Origin: Afipia sp. P52-10
Lineage (GTDB): Bacteria; Pseudomonadota; Alphaproteobacteria; Rhizobiales; Xanthobacteraceae
DNA length: 64,000 nucleotides
Direction: 5' to 3'
Assembly: GCF_000516555.1 (NCBI RefSeq)
Contig: NZ_AZSJ01000003.1
Coordinates: 2,594,669-2,658,668 of the forward strand
Made by a program: the position numbers and the translations under genes. Below are positions 11,164-19,642 of this stretch, piece after piece. The notes beneath the pieces were generated by a model, which worked only from the letters and a program-made list of their open reading frames with translations, was not told where the DNA came from and ran no database searches. The first letter of the stretch is position 1, and each line of letters starts with the position of its first letter.

Positions 11164-11427
11164 TCAGGCCGGCTTTTTCTTCTTCGCGCCGACCCGCTCG
11201 ATGCTCTTGATGGCGAGCGGCGGCTTGCCGGATTTCTCGGCGATCTCGCGGTCCTGCTCCATGATGTAGCCCCGCGCGGGCTCGTCGCCTTCGAGACCGC
11301 CGAGGATGTCGGTCGGCACGCGCCGGTTGGAGCGGAGCGAGCCGTCCTCATAGACGACGTTGAAGAAGGCGAATTCGCCCTTCGGATTGGTCCCGGGTTT
11401 CTTTGGCATGGGCGGCTTTTCCGCCAT
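11164..11427 (-). CDS. Conserved hypothetical protein
   Basis: The 87-residue protein is rich in charged residues, with a Lys/Pro-rich start, a central FAFFNVVYEDGSLRSNRRVP strand and a Lys-rich C-terminus ending AKKKKPA. No signal peptide, membrane segment or known domain is visible. It resembles small soluble proteins I associate with Bradyrhizobiaceae, but I cannot assign a function. The ATG at 11409 (MPKKPG) is an equally possible start, since neither has a strong ribosome site. Confidence 0.55.
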   Translation of the reverse strand: MAEKPPMPKKPGTNPKGEFAFFNVVYEDGSLRSNRRVPTDILGGLEGDEPARGYIMEQDREIAEKSGKPPLAIKSIERVGAKKKKPA

Positions 11428-11478
11428 GTGCGACGTTCTGTCAAAGCAAAAGGCGGTCGGATTTTCTGCCATGCGCGG

Positions 11479-11510
11479 TTGACAGGAATGGCATGTAGGA
11501 CTATAGTCCT
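11479..11510 (+). promoter_or_regulatory. Consensus sigma-70 promoter overlapped by a 14-bp palindrome
   Basis: TTGACA at 11479-11484, a 17-base spacer and TATAGT at 11502-11507 form a near-consensus promoter reading rightward. The -10 box sits inside the perfect palindrome AGGACTATAGTCCT (11497-11510), a likely repressor operator. No convincing gene follows. Confidence 0.5.
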
Positions 11511-12328
11511 TATACCCTCGCTCATCCGGGGCGCCTTCCGGAGGCGTTCGGCAGGCGGAGCGGGGGCGGCGGCGCCCGCGCGCGTGGTTCGCATCCACGC
11601 TCTCGGGAGGCCTCGGGTCACCGTCCGGGTCCACTACGGGACTCTGCCTTTGAATGGCTGGACGGGGCGGGATGAAAGCGGGCGAAAGCCTGCCGGATCA
11701 GCTCGCGCGATGCGCGGCTCCCGTGCCGGAAGCACGGTCCCGAGGACGGAAATCGCCGCGTGCGGAGCGCCGAAAGGCGTTGCGCGGTCCGCGGTTCGGA
11801 TCGCGTCCCTTGAACGACGGTTGCGTCTTGCGGCGCTCCGCCGCCCCGGATAGGGGCGAGACTTGGCGAAGACCAGCGTTCGTGGCTGAGGCTGCGGACG
11901 GCAGCGGCGCAGCGCGCCATTGAAGGACGCGACGCAGCGCGCGATCGAAAACAAGCCGAGCGTCGACCAGCAGCACGACAGCCGATGGATGCGCTCATGC
12001 GCGTGAGGGGGCGGTGACGAAATCCGGCGCGGCCTGTCAGCGTGCAAGAGGCGTACAAGAAGGTGCAAAAGTGTGTAAGCGCGCGGGAAAGCAAGGGCGG
12101 GAAAGCAAGGGCCTAAAAAGCGAGGCCGCGGAGACGCAGGCGCGGCGCGCGGGCCGTCTCTCGCTTGCGCCGGCCGTGCAGGGATTGCACGTGTGAATGC
12201 ATGTTCAGGCTTGCGGCATGCATTGCCTTGTTCTTTCCGCGCATGGAACGTAATCGTCGGTTAGCCGTTCGCGTCTTGGGGCAAAAATGCATCCCAAGCA
12301 CCATCTGCATCACGGAGAAACAAGACAG
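11511..12328. other. Gene-poor stretch, possibly a non-coding transcript
   Basis: About 800 bases lie between the promoter-like site above and the secreted-protein gene. Several short frames are open on both strands, but none has a recognisable domain or good ribosome site. The sequence contains GC-rich inverted repeats (for example GGCGCCTTCCGGAGGCG near 11530) and a tandem 14-base repeat at 12083-12110. It could hold a structured RNA or decayed coding sequence. Confidence 0.4.
12083..12110. repeat. Tandem 14-bp repeat (two copies)
   Basis: The unit GCGGGAAAGCAAGG occurs twice without a gap, at 12083-12096 and 12097-12110. A two-copy repeat can arise by slippage, and no function is implied. 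Confidence 0.7.
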
Positions 12329-12631
12329 ATGAAATTCATTTGCACCGTTGCTGCCGCAGCCGCCCTGTTGGGCGGCGCCGTTGCCATTTCTGCGCCGGCG
12401 CAGGCGCGCATGGCCGATCCCGGTCTGCATGCGCCGTCGGCGGTCGAGCATGTCGCCTGCCGTACCGTGCGCGAGCGCATCCGCAGGCCGAACGGTGCCG
12501 TCGTCTGGCGCACGCGCGAAATCTGCACGCCGGGCTTCACCCGTCCGCGGCCGCGCTGCTTCACCGAGCGCCAGCGGGTCGTGCGCCCGAACGGCACCGT
12601 CACGTTCAGGACGGTGCAGCGCTGCCGCTGA
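12329..12631 (+). CDS. Small secreted hypothetical protein with duplicated motif
   Basis: The 100-residue protein has a clear signal peptide (MKFICTVAAAAALLGGAVA then ISAPAQA). The mature part holds two similar units, RRPNGAVVWRTREIC and VRPNGTVTFRTVQRC, each ending in Cys, with four cysteines overall. It is probably a disulfide-stabilised periplasmic protein. No known domain is recognised. Its own terminator follows 35 bases after the stop. Confidence 0.65.
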   Translation: MKFICTVAAAAALLGGAVAISAPAQARMADPGLHAPSAVEHVACRTVRERIRRPNGAVVWRTREICTPGFTRPRPRCFTERQRVVRPNGTVTFRTVQRCR

Positions 12632-12665
12632 CGCGATAGCCGTCTCACGAAGACGCAACACGCAG

Positions 12666-12697
12666 TCGCCGGGCGCAAGCCCGGCGATTTGCTTTTG
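12666..12697 (+). terminator. Intrinsic terminator
   Basis: A 9-bp stem (TCGCCGGGC / GCCCGGCGA) closed by GCAA is followed by TTTGCTTTTG. It terminates the small secreted-protein gene. Confidence 0.8.
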
Positions 12698-12780
12698 CCA
12701 TTGAATTTCGCTCGCGACGGACCATATCCGCGACGAGAATCGCGTAAGCTGTTTGCGTGATCGATGACGGTGGCAGGGAC

Positions 12781-13710
12781 ATGTTACAGACAGTTCATCA
12801 GCCGGTTGCCGATCGGATGGCGCGTGCGGAGGTGCCGCGCCTGTTGATGTGCGCGCCGGAGCACTTTGCGGTTCACTACAGCATCAATCCTTGGATGGAC
12901 CCGGCCGCGTGGGCCGCAGCTGCGGTGCGTGACGGCGGCGCGGCCCAGGCGAAGGCGCGCCGGCAATGGAGCGCGCTGCATGCGGCATTGACCGCGGCCG
13001 GCGCGGCGATCGAGACCGTGCCGCCGGTGCAAGGCCTGCCGGATCTGGTGTTCACCGCCAACGCCGCCGTGGTGCTGAACGGCACCGCGCTGCTGGCGCG
13101 TTTCCGCCATCCGGAGCGGCAGGGCGAGGAGCCGGTGTTCGCCGCGGCGTTCGAGGGCCTGCGTACGCGTGGGCTGTTGTCGCGGGTGGTGGCGCTGCCG
13201 GACGATGTGGTGCTGGAAGGCGCGGGCGATTGCCTGTTCGATCCGGCGCGCGATCTGTTCTGGATGGGGCATGGCCCGCGTTCGGACCCGCGCGCGGCGG
13301 AGGCCGTGGCGGCGACCTTCGGCGTGTCGGTGGTGCCGCTGCAGCTCGTCGATCCGCGCTTCTATCATCTCGATACGGCGCTGTGCCCGCTGCCGACCGG
13401 CGATCTCATCTATTATCCGGGGGCGTTCAGCGAGGCGGGCCGCGCGGCGATCGAGGCGCAGGTGCCGGCGCGTCAGCGCATCGCGCTCGGTGAGGACGAT
13501 GCGGTGCAGTTCGCGGCGAATGCGGTCTGCGTCGGCGGGACCGTGGTGATGTCGCGCTGCTCGGCGGCGTTGCGGGCGGAGCTTGCCGCGCGTGGCTACG
13601 CCGTGGTGGAGACGCTGCTCGACACCTTCCTGCAGAGCGGCGGATCGGCGGCGTGCCTGACGCTCCGGCTCGACCGCCACGCTGCGGTTTCGACCGCGCT
13701 GGCAGGATGA
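12781..13710 (+). CDS. Amidinotransferase / dimethylargininase-fold protein
   Basis: The 309-residue protein is a guanidino-group-modifying enzyme of the pentein fold. The family includes arginine deiminases, amidinotransferases and N,N-dimethylarginine hydrolases. Visible family features are PDLVFTANAAVVL, LEGAGDCLFDP with the acidic residue, FYHLDTALCPL with the catalytic His, and a near-terminal Cys in SGGSAACLTLRL. The ATG at 12781 follows GCAGGGA; a GTG eight codons upstream is weaker. The exact substrate is unresolved. The next gene starts inside its stop codon. Confidence 0.8.
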   Translation: MLQTVHQPVADRMARAEVPRLLMCAPEHFAVHYSINPWMDPAAWAAAAVRDGGAAQAKARRQWSALHAALTAAGAAIETVPPVQGLPDLVFTANAAVVLNGTALLARFRHPERQGEEPVFAAAFEGLRTRGLLSRVVALPDDVVLEGAGDCLFDPARDLFWMGHGPRSDPRAAEAVAATFGVSVVPLQLVDPRFYHLDTALCPLPTGDLIYYPGAFSEAGRAAIEAQVPARQRIALGEDDAVQFAANAVCVGGTVVMSRCSAALRAELAARGYAVVETLLDTFLQSGGSAACLTLRLDRHAAVSTALAG

Positions 13711-14333
13711 CGCAGGCGCTTGCCTTTCGTGCTTCGCCTGCCCATGTGACGCTGATGGTGCAACGTCCCCATTCACAGGCCCGCGGCCAGGATCGCTCCC
13801 CCCGCCACGGGCCGGTCATCGATCAGGACGGCCGCGAAATCAGCCCCGGCACCCTCGCCGGGGACGGGTTCCGCGACAGCAAAGTCGCGCGCGATCGCTT
13901 CGCCCGCGACGGCTTTTCGCAAGGCGCGTTCGGCGGCGACGACTTCGCGTTCCATGCTTTCGGCTTCGGCGCGCAGCCGCTCACGCGCGAGCAGCGCTTG
14001 GCGCGGCTTGAGGCGATCGGCAACCTGCTCGACATGGCATTCATCGTGCCGGGCACCAACGTTCGCTATGGCCTCGACGGCCTGATCGGCCTCATTCCGA
14101 TCGTCGGCGACATCATCACCACGGCGCTGGCGCTATGGGTGGTGCGTGAAGCCCGCGCGCTCGGAGCGCCGCGTTACCTCGTGGCACGGATGCTCGCCAA
14201 CGTGGCGGTCGATGGTGTGGTCGGCATGGTGCCGCTGGTCGGCGATGCGTTCGACGTTGCCTTCAAGGCCAACGTTCGCAACATCCGCATGCTGCAGCGC
14301 TGGATCGACAAGCAGGCGATGAAGAGGCGCTGA
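13707..14333 (+). CDS. DUF4112 domain-containing protein
   Basis: The 208-residue protein begins at an ATGA overlap with the stop codon of the amidinotransferase-fold gene, implying translational coupling. Its C-terminal half carries DUF4112: LARLEAIGNLLDMAFIVPGT, then GLDGLIGLIPIVGDIITTAL (a membrane helix) and a second hydrophobic segment, VDGVVGMVPLVGDAFDVAFK. The N-terminal 80 residues are charged, low-complexity and probably disordered. Another start at 13755 (MVQRPH) is possible. Function is unknown. Confidence 0.75.
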   Translation: MTQALAFRASPAHVTLMVQRPHSQARGQDRSPRHGPVIDQDGREISPGTLAGDGFRDSKVARDRFARDGFSQGAFGGDDFAFHAFGFGAQPLTREQRLARLEAIGNLLDMAFIVPGTNVRYGLDGLIGLIPIVGDIITTALALWVVREARALGAPRYLVARMLANVAVDGVVGMVPLVGDAFDVAFKANVRNIRMLQRWIDKQAMKRR

Positions 14334-14410
14334 GGACGATGGCGAGCGCCGTGAGGGGCGGCCCGAAAGCGACTGCTCAGAACGGCAACACGCTGAAAGA
14401 CGCTGCGCTG

Positions 14411-14442
14411 AAAGACAAAGGCCCCGGACGAGGTCCAGGGCC
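14411..14442 (-). terminator. Intrinsic terminator on the minus strand
   Basis: A 10-bp stem with one G-U pair (14420-14429 with 14433-14442) and a three-base loop is followed on the minus strand by TTTGTCTTT. It lies 30 bases past the stop of the 14472-14726 gene. Confidence 0.75.
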
Positions 14443-14471
14443 ATTCGCACAGATCGCGATGTCTTCGGTAA

Positions 14472-14726
14472 TCAGGCGGCCTTCGCCTTGCGCTCGAGCG
14501 GGAAGTCCGGGCTGTTGTAGAGCGCACGGATACCGGCCTGATCGAAACGCTTCTCGTTCACTTCGAGATAGGCGCCGTTCAGCGAATCCGCAGGCAGTTG
14601 CTCGACCGCGAAGCGGATCGCCTCGGCTGCGCTGTCGAAGCGGCGATAGGTAAAGCCGGCGCGCTTCTTGTTGCGGATGGGAGCGGGGAAGAGTTCTGCG
14701 CTACGATTGTAGTTGAATGCGGACAT
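14472..14726 (-). CDS. Conserved hypothetical protein
   Basis: This 84-residue soluble protein contains [19 protein letters not shown] and ends in a Lys/Ala tail. GAAGG precedes the ATG by seven bases, and an intrinsic terminator follows, so it is a complete single-gene unit. It resembles small proteins conserved in Rhizobiales, but no function is known to me. Confidence 0.65.
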   Translation of the reverse strand: MSAFNYNRSAELFPAPIRNKKRAGFTYRRFDSAAEAIRFAVEQLPADSLNGAYLEVNEKRFDQAGIRALYNSPDFPLERKAKAA

Positions 14727-15087
14727 GGTTGGACGCCTTCGTCTAATCCTGTTCTGCTGAATGGAGACATCGGGCACGCGCCATACGCGGCGAACCAGCC
14801 CGGCTTTCATGACAGGAATATAAGGGTTGTATGCTGCAATTGCGAGCAAAGAAGCCGCATGGCAGCCGATCCTCTCATGCGTCTCGCACAGACGCAGCAA
14901 AAGGTTAACGGAACAAAGCGGGAAAATTTACGCGGTGTGGTTGAAAGCCCGGTGTAAGGCGAACTTTTCGTTCGCCTCACCTGTTCACGTGAAACGATGT
15001 TACGCGTGCGGGAACCCGCTTATCATGCCGCTCGCGTAAACATCTGCGCGCCTCGAGCGTCCACAGAAATGCCCGACAATCTTCCGT
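14727..15087. other. Gene-less stretch with hairpins
   Basis: There is no supported gene. The stretch holds an 8-bp stem, AGGCGAAC / GTTCGCCT, at 14957-14977 with a TTTTC loop, and a TTCACGTGAA palindrome at 14984-14993. The hairpin lacks a T-run on either side, so it is not clearly a terminator of msrB. Confidence 0.4.
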
Positions 15088-15501
15088 TCAACCCTTGGGC
15101 TTCAATTTCAGCGCGGCCGAATTGATGCAGTAGCGCAGGCCTGTCGGCGCAGGACCATCTGGAAAGACGTGGCCGAGATGGCCGTTGCATTTCGAGCAAA
15201 GAACCTCGGTGCGGATCATGCCGTGGCTGAAATCGCGCTCCTCGTCGATATGGCTTTCGACGGCCGGCGCAGTGAAGCTCGGCCAACCGCAGCCAGAATC
15301 GAACTTGGTGTCGGATTCAAACAGCGTCTGTCCGCAACCGGCGCAAACGTATGTGCCCTTCGCGGTGGTGTGCTCGTATTCGCCGGAGAAGGGGCGTTCG
15401 GTCGCCTTCTCGCGCAACACGGCGTACTGCATCGGCGTGAGTTCGGCGCGCCACTCGGCTTCGCTCTTGTGCACTTTGTCGGCAGTCTTCGCATCGCTCA
15501 T
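15088..15501 (-). CDS. msrB: Peptide-methionine (R)-S-oxide reductase MsrB
   Basis: The 137-residue cytoplasmic enzyme reduces methionine-R-sulfoxide in proteins. Two zinc-binding CxxC pairs are visible (YVCAGCGQ and VLCSKCNGH), along with the core [10 protein letters not shown] and the catalytic Cys in [10 protein letters not shown]. The ATG has AGGAG seven bases upstream. It lies about 150 bases downstream of msrA on the same strand, so the pair may form one oxidative-damage repair unit. Confidence 0.96.
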   Translation of the reverse strand: MSDAKTADKVHKSEAEWRAELTPMQYAVLREKATERPFSGEYEHTTAKGTYVCAGCGQTLFESDTKFDSGCGWPSFTAPAVESHIDEERDFSHGMIRTEVLCSKCNGHLGHVFPDGPAPTGLRYCINSAALKLKPKG

Positions 15502-15652
15502 GATCTGCTCCTTGTCGTAGTCCCAGTCGTGTCCGGCTTCGTCTGCGCCGATGTTCGGGTGGTCTCCGAGATCGGCCGTCTCGTCGCTATATAAGCACGA
15601 TCGGCGCGGAAATCTGCAACCCTGTGGCGCGATGCAGCTGGACGGCGATCCG

Positions 15653-16354
15653 TCAGTTGGTCGCCTTGGCGTCGCGCACCAGCACCGGCTTGGCGCGGAA
15701 GTTGGCGGGGAAGAACTTCTCCAGGTTGCCGACCTTGGGGGCGTCGTTGATCACGATGTAGGGCTTGTGTGGATTCAGCGTCGCATAGTCCTGATGATAA
15801 TTTTCGGCGCTGTAGAACGGCTTGCCGGTCTCGATGGTGGTGGCGATCGGCTTCTTGAACACCTTCGCGGCATTGAGTTGGGCGATGTAGGCTTCGGCGG
15901 TCTTCTTTTGCGCGTCGTTCTGGACGAAGATGGTCGAGCGATACTGCGTGCCGACGTCTGGGCCTTGGCGGTTGAGCTCGGTCGGATCGTGGATCACCGA
16001 AAAGTAGATCTGCATCAGCTTGCCGTAAGAGATCTTATTCGGATCATACGTCACGCGCACCGATTCCGCATGACCGGTGTCGCCGGCGGTCGTGCGATCG
16101 TAAGTGGCGGTTTCCTTCGCGCCGCCGGCATAGCCTGATACTGCGTTGATCACGCCATCGGTGTGTTGGAAGACGGCTTGCACGCCCCAAAAGCAGCCGC
16201 CGGCAAACACAGCCGTTTGCGGGCCACTTGCCGCAGGCAGGTCTTGCGCCGGCGGCGGAATCGCAACCGGCTCGGACGACGCGTGGGCGAAGCTCGTCGC
16301 AGCAAGAGCCGCAAAGGCTGTGGCGAACAGTCCGGACTTCAGGGTGGGGCGCAT
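15653..16354 (-). CDS. msrA: Peptide-methionine (S)-S-oxide reductase MsrA, exported form
   Basis: This 233-residue enzyme reduces methionine-S-sulfoxide. The catalytic motif is [14 protein letters not shown], followed by [19 protein letters not shown] and [11 protein letters not shown], all typical of MsrA. An N-terminal signal peptide ending near ATSFAHA suggests a periplasmic location, unlike cytoplasmic MsrA. The ATG at 16354 follows GAGGAAAG. The chain ends shortly after [12 protein letters not shown] with an extra [11 protein letters not shown] tail. Confidence 0.94.
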   Translation of the reverse strand: MRPTLKSGLFATAFAALAATSFAHASSEPVAIPPPAQDLPAASGPQTAVFAGGCFWGVQAVFQHTDGVINAVSGYAGGAKETATYDRTTAGDTGHAESVRVTYDPNKISYGKLMQIYFSVIHDPTELNRQGPDVGTQYRSTIFVQNDAQKKTAEAYIAQLNAAKVFKKPIATTIETGKPFYSAENYHQDYATLNPHKPYIVINDAPKVGNLEKFFPANFRAKPVLVRDAKATN

Positions 16355-16541
16355 AGGAGCTTTCCTCAAAGGGGCGTCGGCGTCGGCCGGACGCCCTGAA
16401 GATACGCGATTTCTGCGGGCCCGTTACGGCGCACACGAAAGCGTGAAAATGCGGTGGTGAAAACCGTGGACGGATCGATTGCCGCGGCCCGACAGTTGGT
16501 CATGGACGAGCCAGTCTGATGCCAGCCAGAGGAACGATGCC

Positions 16542-17618
16542 ATGCCGCAGCCGGACGTTCGCAAGGGAATGCCATCGGTCGAATTGTCCCGTGAGGAGTT
16601 CGAGCGCCGGTTTCGCCGGCACTTCGAGGATCCGGCGTTCGCCGCGGTCGCGCGCGAGATCGCAGCCGTCGCAGAGGTTGCTTGGGACGGCTACATCAAG
16701 TACCGCAAGTCGCCGCGCACGCGAAAGGCGGGGCCGGGCTTCGCCGATCCGGACTATGATCTCTCGCTGGACTGGATCGAGGCGCATGAGGCGATCGCCG
16801 CCGCCCAGACGCGTTATCAGGACAGGAATGCCAAGCGCCGCATCCTGCTGGTCAACGGGTCTGCGCGCTCGGACCAGACCTGTCCCGGCGAAATTTCGAA
16901 GAGCTGGCGGCTGGTGAAGATCGCCGAGACGGTCCTGCGCGATGCCGGGTGCGAGGTGGAGCTTCTCGATCTGTCGCTGCTCGCATCGGAAGCCGGCCGC
17001 GTGATCTATCCGTGCAAGGCGTGCGTCTCGACGGCCATGCCGTTGTGCCATTGGCCCTGCAGTTGCTATCCGAACCATGCTCTGGGCCAGACCGGCGACT
17101 GGATGAACGAGATCTATCCGAAGTGGATCGCCGCGCACGGCGTGATGATCGTCACACCCGTCAACTGGTATCAGGTCCCGGGCGGTCTGAAGGCGATGAT
17201 CGACCGGCTTGTCTGCGCCGACGGCGGCAATCCCGATCCGACCTCGACGCACGGCAAACATCCCGACGAGGCAAAGGCGCTGGAACTGAAGGGCTGGAAT
17301 TATCCGCGCCATCTCGCAGGGCGGCTGTTCGCGGTCATCGTCCACGGCGACGTGATCGGTGCGGAGACGTTGCGGCGGTCGCTGTCGGACTGGCTGACCG
17401 ACATCAAGATGATCTCGGCCGGTGCGCTCGCCGAGTGCGACGGCTACGTCGGTTACAACGAACCCTATGCTACCTCGCATCAGGCGCTGGACGAGGACGA
17501 GGCGTTTCAGAGCGACGTCCGCAACGCCGCGCTGACGCTGGCGCGAGCCGTGAAGCTGCAAGCGGCGGGGCAATTCCCGCATGCCGACGCTGGCCTGAAG
17601 GAAGCGGTCGAGAAGTGA
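16542..17618 (+). CDS. Flavodoxin-fold NAD(P)H-dependent FMN reductase family protein
   Basis: The 358-residue protein has an N-terminal extension of about 100 residues, then a flavodoxin-like domain starting at RRILLVNGSARSDQTCPG (phosphate-binding loop for FMN). It continues with VMIVTPVNWYQVPGGLKAMI, the usual second FMN loop. A Cys-rich segment (YPCKACVSTAMPLCHWPCSC) sits between them and might bind a metal or cluster. The substrate is unknown. AGAGGAACG precedes the ATG. Confidence 0.75.
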   Translation: MPQPDVRKGMPSVELSREEFERRFRRHFEDPAFAAVAREIAAVAEVAWDGYIKYRKSPRTRKAGPGFADPDYDLSLDWIEAHEAIAAAQTRYQDRNAKRRILLVNGSARSDQTCPGEISKSWRLVKIAETVLRDAGCEVELLDLSLLASEAGRVIYPCKACVSTAMPLCHWPCSCYPNHALGQTGDWMNEIYPKWIAAHGVMIVTPVNWYQVPGGLKAMIDRLVCADGGNPDPTSTHGKHPDEAKALELKGWNYPRHLAGRLFAVIVHGDVIGAETLRRSLSDWLTDIKMISAGALAECDGYVGYNEPYATSHQALDEDEAFQSDVRNAALTLARAVKLQAAGQFPHADAGLKEAVEK

Positions 17619-17662
17619 TCCGCTGCGCGCGACCGAGAGATCTAGACGAGAGACAAACGCGA

Positions 17663-17688
17663 AAGCCGCGGGACACTGCCCGCGGCTT
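17663..17688. terminator. Hairpin between convergent genes
   Basis: A perfect 10-bp stem (AAGCCGCGGG / CCCGCGGCTT) with a six-base loop lies between the stops of the reductase gene and the BA14K gene. Its flank is weakly T-rich on the minus strand only (GTTTGTCTC), so it may serve the BA14K gene better. Confidence 0.5.
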
Positions 17689-17731
17689 CACAATCAAACG
17701 AACATAGTCGGACGAACGATCTGTCGTCAGC

Positions 17732-18127
17732 TCACGGGCACGGACGCCGATAACCATCCTTGGCGAGATAGGTGCCCGAGGCCGGATCGTAGGAGCGGAA
17801 GCGCTGCGAGCAATAAGCGATCGCGTTGTTCTGCGCCGCCTGAGCCTGGCTGCCGGCGATGATGCCGCCGATCACTGCGCCTGCGGCGAGACCGCCGATC
17901 ACTGCGCCTGCGCTCGGGCCACGATGATGATGGTGGTGGTGATAGCGCGGGCCATAATAGCCGCGGTGACGATGACCACCGTGCCACTGCACGGTCTCGA
18001 CGCCTGTGGCGGCTGCCGATGCGAGGGCCTTGTCCTGCGTCAGCGGCGCGGACTGCGCAGGCATGCTGAGCGCCAGCGCGGTAGAGGCCGCGAACAGGGT
18101 GACCGCACAAGCTCGTGCAAGTTTCAT
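17732..18127 (-). CDS. BA14K family protein
   Basis: The 131-residue exported protein has a signal peptide ending at PAQSA and a run of six histidines in RYHHHHHHRG. It then has a Gly-rich hydrophobic helix (GAVIGGLAAGAVIGGIIAG) and the C-terminal BA14K signature AYCSQRFRSYDPASGTYLAKDG. BA14K members are known as Brucella immunoreactive, lectin-like proteins. Here it is probably anchored in the envelope. AGGAGA precedes the ATG. Confidence 0.85.
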   Translation of the reverse strand: MKLARACAVTLFAASTALALSMPAQSAPLTQDKALASAAATGVETVQWHGGHRHRGYYGPRYHHHHHHRGPSAGAVIGGLAAGAVIGGIIAGSQAQAAQNNAIAYCSQRFRSYDPASGTYLAKDGYRRPCP

Positions 18128-18291
18128 GATGTCTCCTTCGGTGGTGGATTACGTCGATGGGCCGTGGACTAAGATGGACGTATATTGCGGAGTATACTGA
18201 TCCGAACGGCCGTGTCAGTCATCGGGAGATAACCCGAATGATTGATGGCTGGTTCCGGACCAGAATCAATTTTTAGTCTCCGCAGGAAGGA

Positions 18292-19401
18292 TTATAGCAC
18301 GATACTGAGACGTTTTGCCGCGCGTGTGATGCCGGTGTAGAGCCAGCGTGCACGGCTCTCCTGAAACGCGAAGCTTTCGTCGAACAGGACCACATCGTCC
18401 CATTGCGACCCTTGCGACTTGTGCACGGTCAAGACGTAACCGAAATCGAATTCATCGTAGGGTCGGCGCTGCTCCCAGGCGAGGTCCTCGATGCCGCCGG
18501 CGAAGCAGTCCGCGCGGACCGATACCTTCACGGCCTTGGCGGCGAACTCCTCGTCCGGCACGAGGCGCATGGTGACGATGCGCGACTTGGACTGCGCGCG
18601 GGCCTTCACGCGCCACAGCCCGCCGTTGAACAGTGCCTTCTTGCGGTTGTTGCGCAGGCAAACCAGCTTGTCGCCGGCCACCGGCAACGGATCGGTGATG
18701 CCTTGCTTCTCGCGGATGCGCAGGTTGTAGGCGCGGCGGGTGTTGTTGCGGCCGACCAGCACCTGGTCGGCGTTCATGACGCGGTCCGGATCGAGCGACG
18801 TGCGGCGCACCACCTCGGTCTCGCCGTACTGGCCGGCTTCGATCGTACGGCCTTCGCGCACGTCCATCGACAGCCGTACGATCGGATCGTCCTGCGCCTG
18901 GCGATGCACCTCGGTCAGCATCGCGTCGGGCTCGGCATTGGTGAAGAAGCCTGCGCCCTGGATCGGCGGCAGTTGCGCCGGATCGCCGAGCACGAGCAGA
19001 GGGCAGCCGAATGACATCAGATCGCGGCCAAGCTCGGCATCGACCATCGAGCATTCGTCGATGACGATCAGCTTCGCCTTCGAGGCCGGTGCATCGTCCC
19101 ACAGTTCGAAGGTCGGCGTCTCGTCCATCGTCTCGCGGGCGCGATAGATCAGCGAGTGGATCGTCGAGGCGCCATCGCACCCCTTGTTGCGCATCACCAG
19201 CGCGGCCTTGCCAGTGAAGGCGGCATACTTCACCTGGCCCTCGACGCTCTCGGCGATGTGCCGCGCGAGCGTGGTCTTGCCGGTACCCGCGTAGCCGAAC
19301 AGGCGAAACACCAGCGGCGTTGCGCCTTGGCCCGGTTTGGCGCGGAGCCAATCGGCAACGGCTTTCAACGCGAGATCCTGATGCGGCGTAAAGGCGGTCA
19401 T
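18292..19401 (-). CDS. RecD-like ATP-dependent DNA helicase
   Basis: This 369-residue superfamily 1 helicase has Walker A in GYAGTGKTTLARH (about residues 35-47), Walker B VIDECSMVD (about 112-120), GDPAQLPPI and a C-terminal UvrD-like half with LTVHKSQGSQWDDVVLFD and YTGITRAAKRL. It is shorter than RecD or RecD2 because it lacks N-terminal additions, and it resembles the small Dda/RecD-like helicases of alphaproteobacteria. It stands alone, without RecB or RecC. A role in repair or recombination is inferred. Confidence 0.85.
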   Translation of the reverse strand: MTAFTPHQDLALKAVADWLRAKPGQGATPLVFRLFGYAGTGKTTLARHIAESVEGQVKYAAFTGKAALVMRNKGCDGASTIHSLIYRARETMDETPTFELWDDAPASKAKLIVIDECSMVDAELGRDLMSFGCPLLVLGDPAQLPPIQGAGFFTNAEPDAMLTEVHRQAQDDPIVRLSMDVREGRTIEAGQYGETEVVRRTSLDPDRVMNADQVLVGRNNTRRAYNLRIREKQGITDPLPVAGDKLVCLRNNRKKALFNGGLWRVKARAQSKSRIVTMRLVPDEEFAAKAVKVSVRADCFAGGIEDLAWEQRRPYDEFDFGYVLTVHKSQGSQWDDVVLFDESFAFQESRARWLYTGITRAAKRLSIVL

Positions 19402-19642
19402 GTTTCAGTATTCGGAACGAACGGGTGCGTGAGTGTTAGTCGATGCCGCGATTTGCGGCAAACCATCGCGAATCGTGCTGGATCGCGAACGACACCTATA
19501 CAGGATCGCGCTGCATCATTTCATTTTTCGAGCAGGCTTACGGCAGCAATGCATGGTGTTTGCGGCTCACCTGCTATGGACGAACGAATTTCGCAGAGTA
19601 GAATGCGTGTCAATCCAAGTGATCGAGCGGGAGAACGCCTGA

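Noticed and set aside
11618-12094. Several overlapping short frames on both strands
   Set aside because: They are Arg-rich, mutually contradictory, and lack ribosome sites or known domains.
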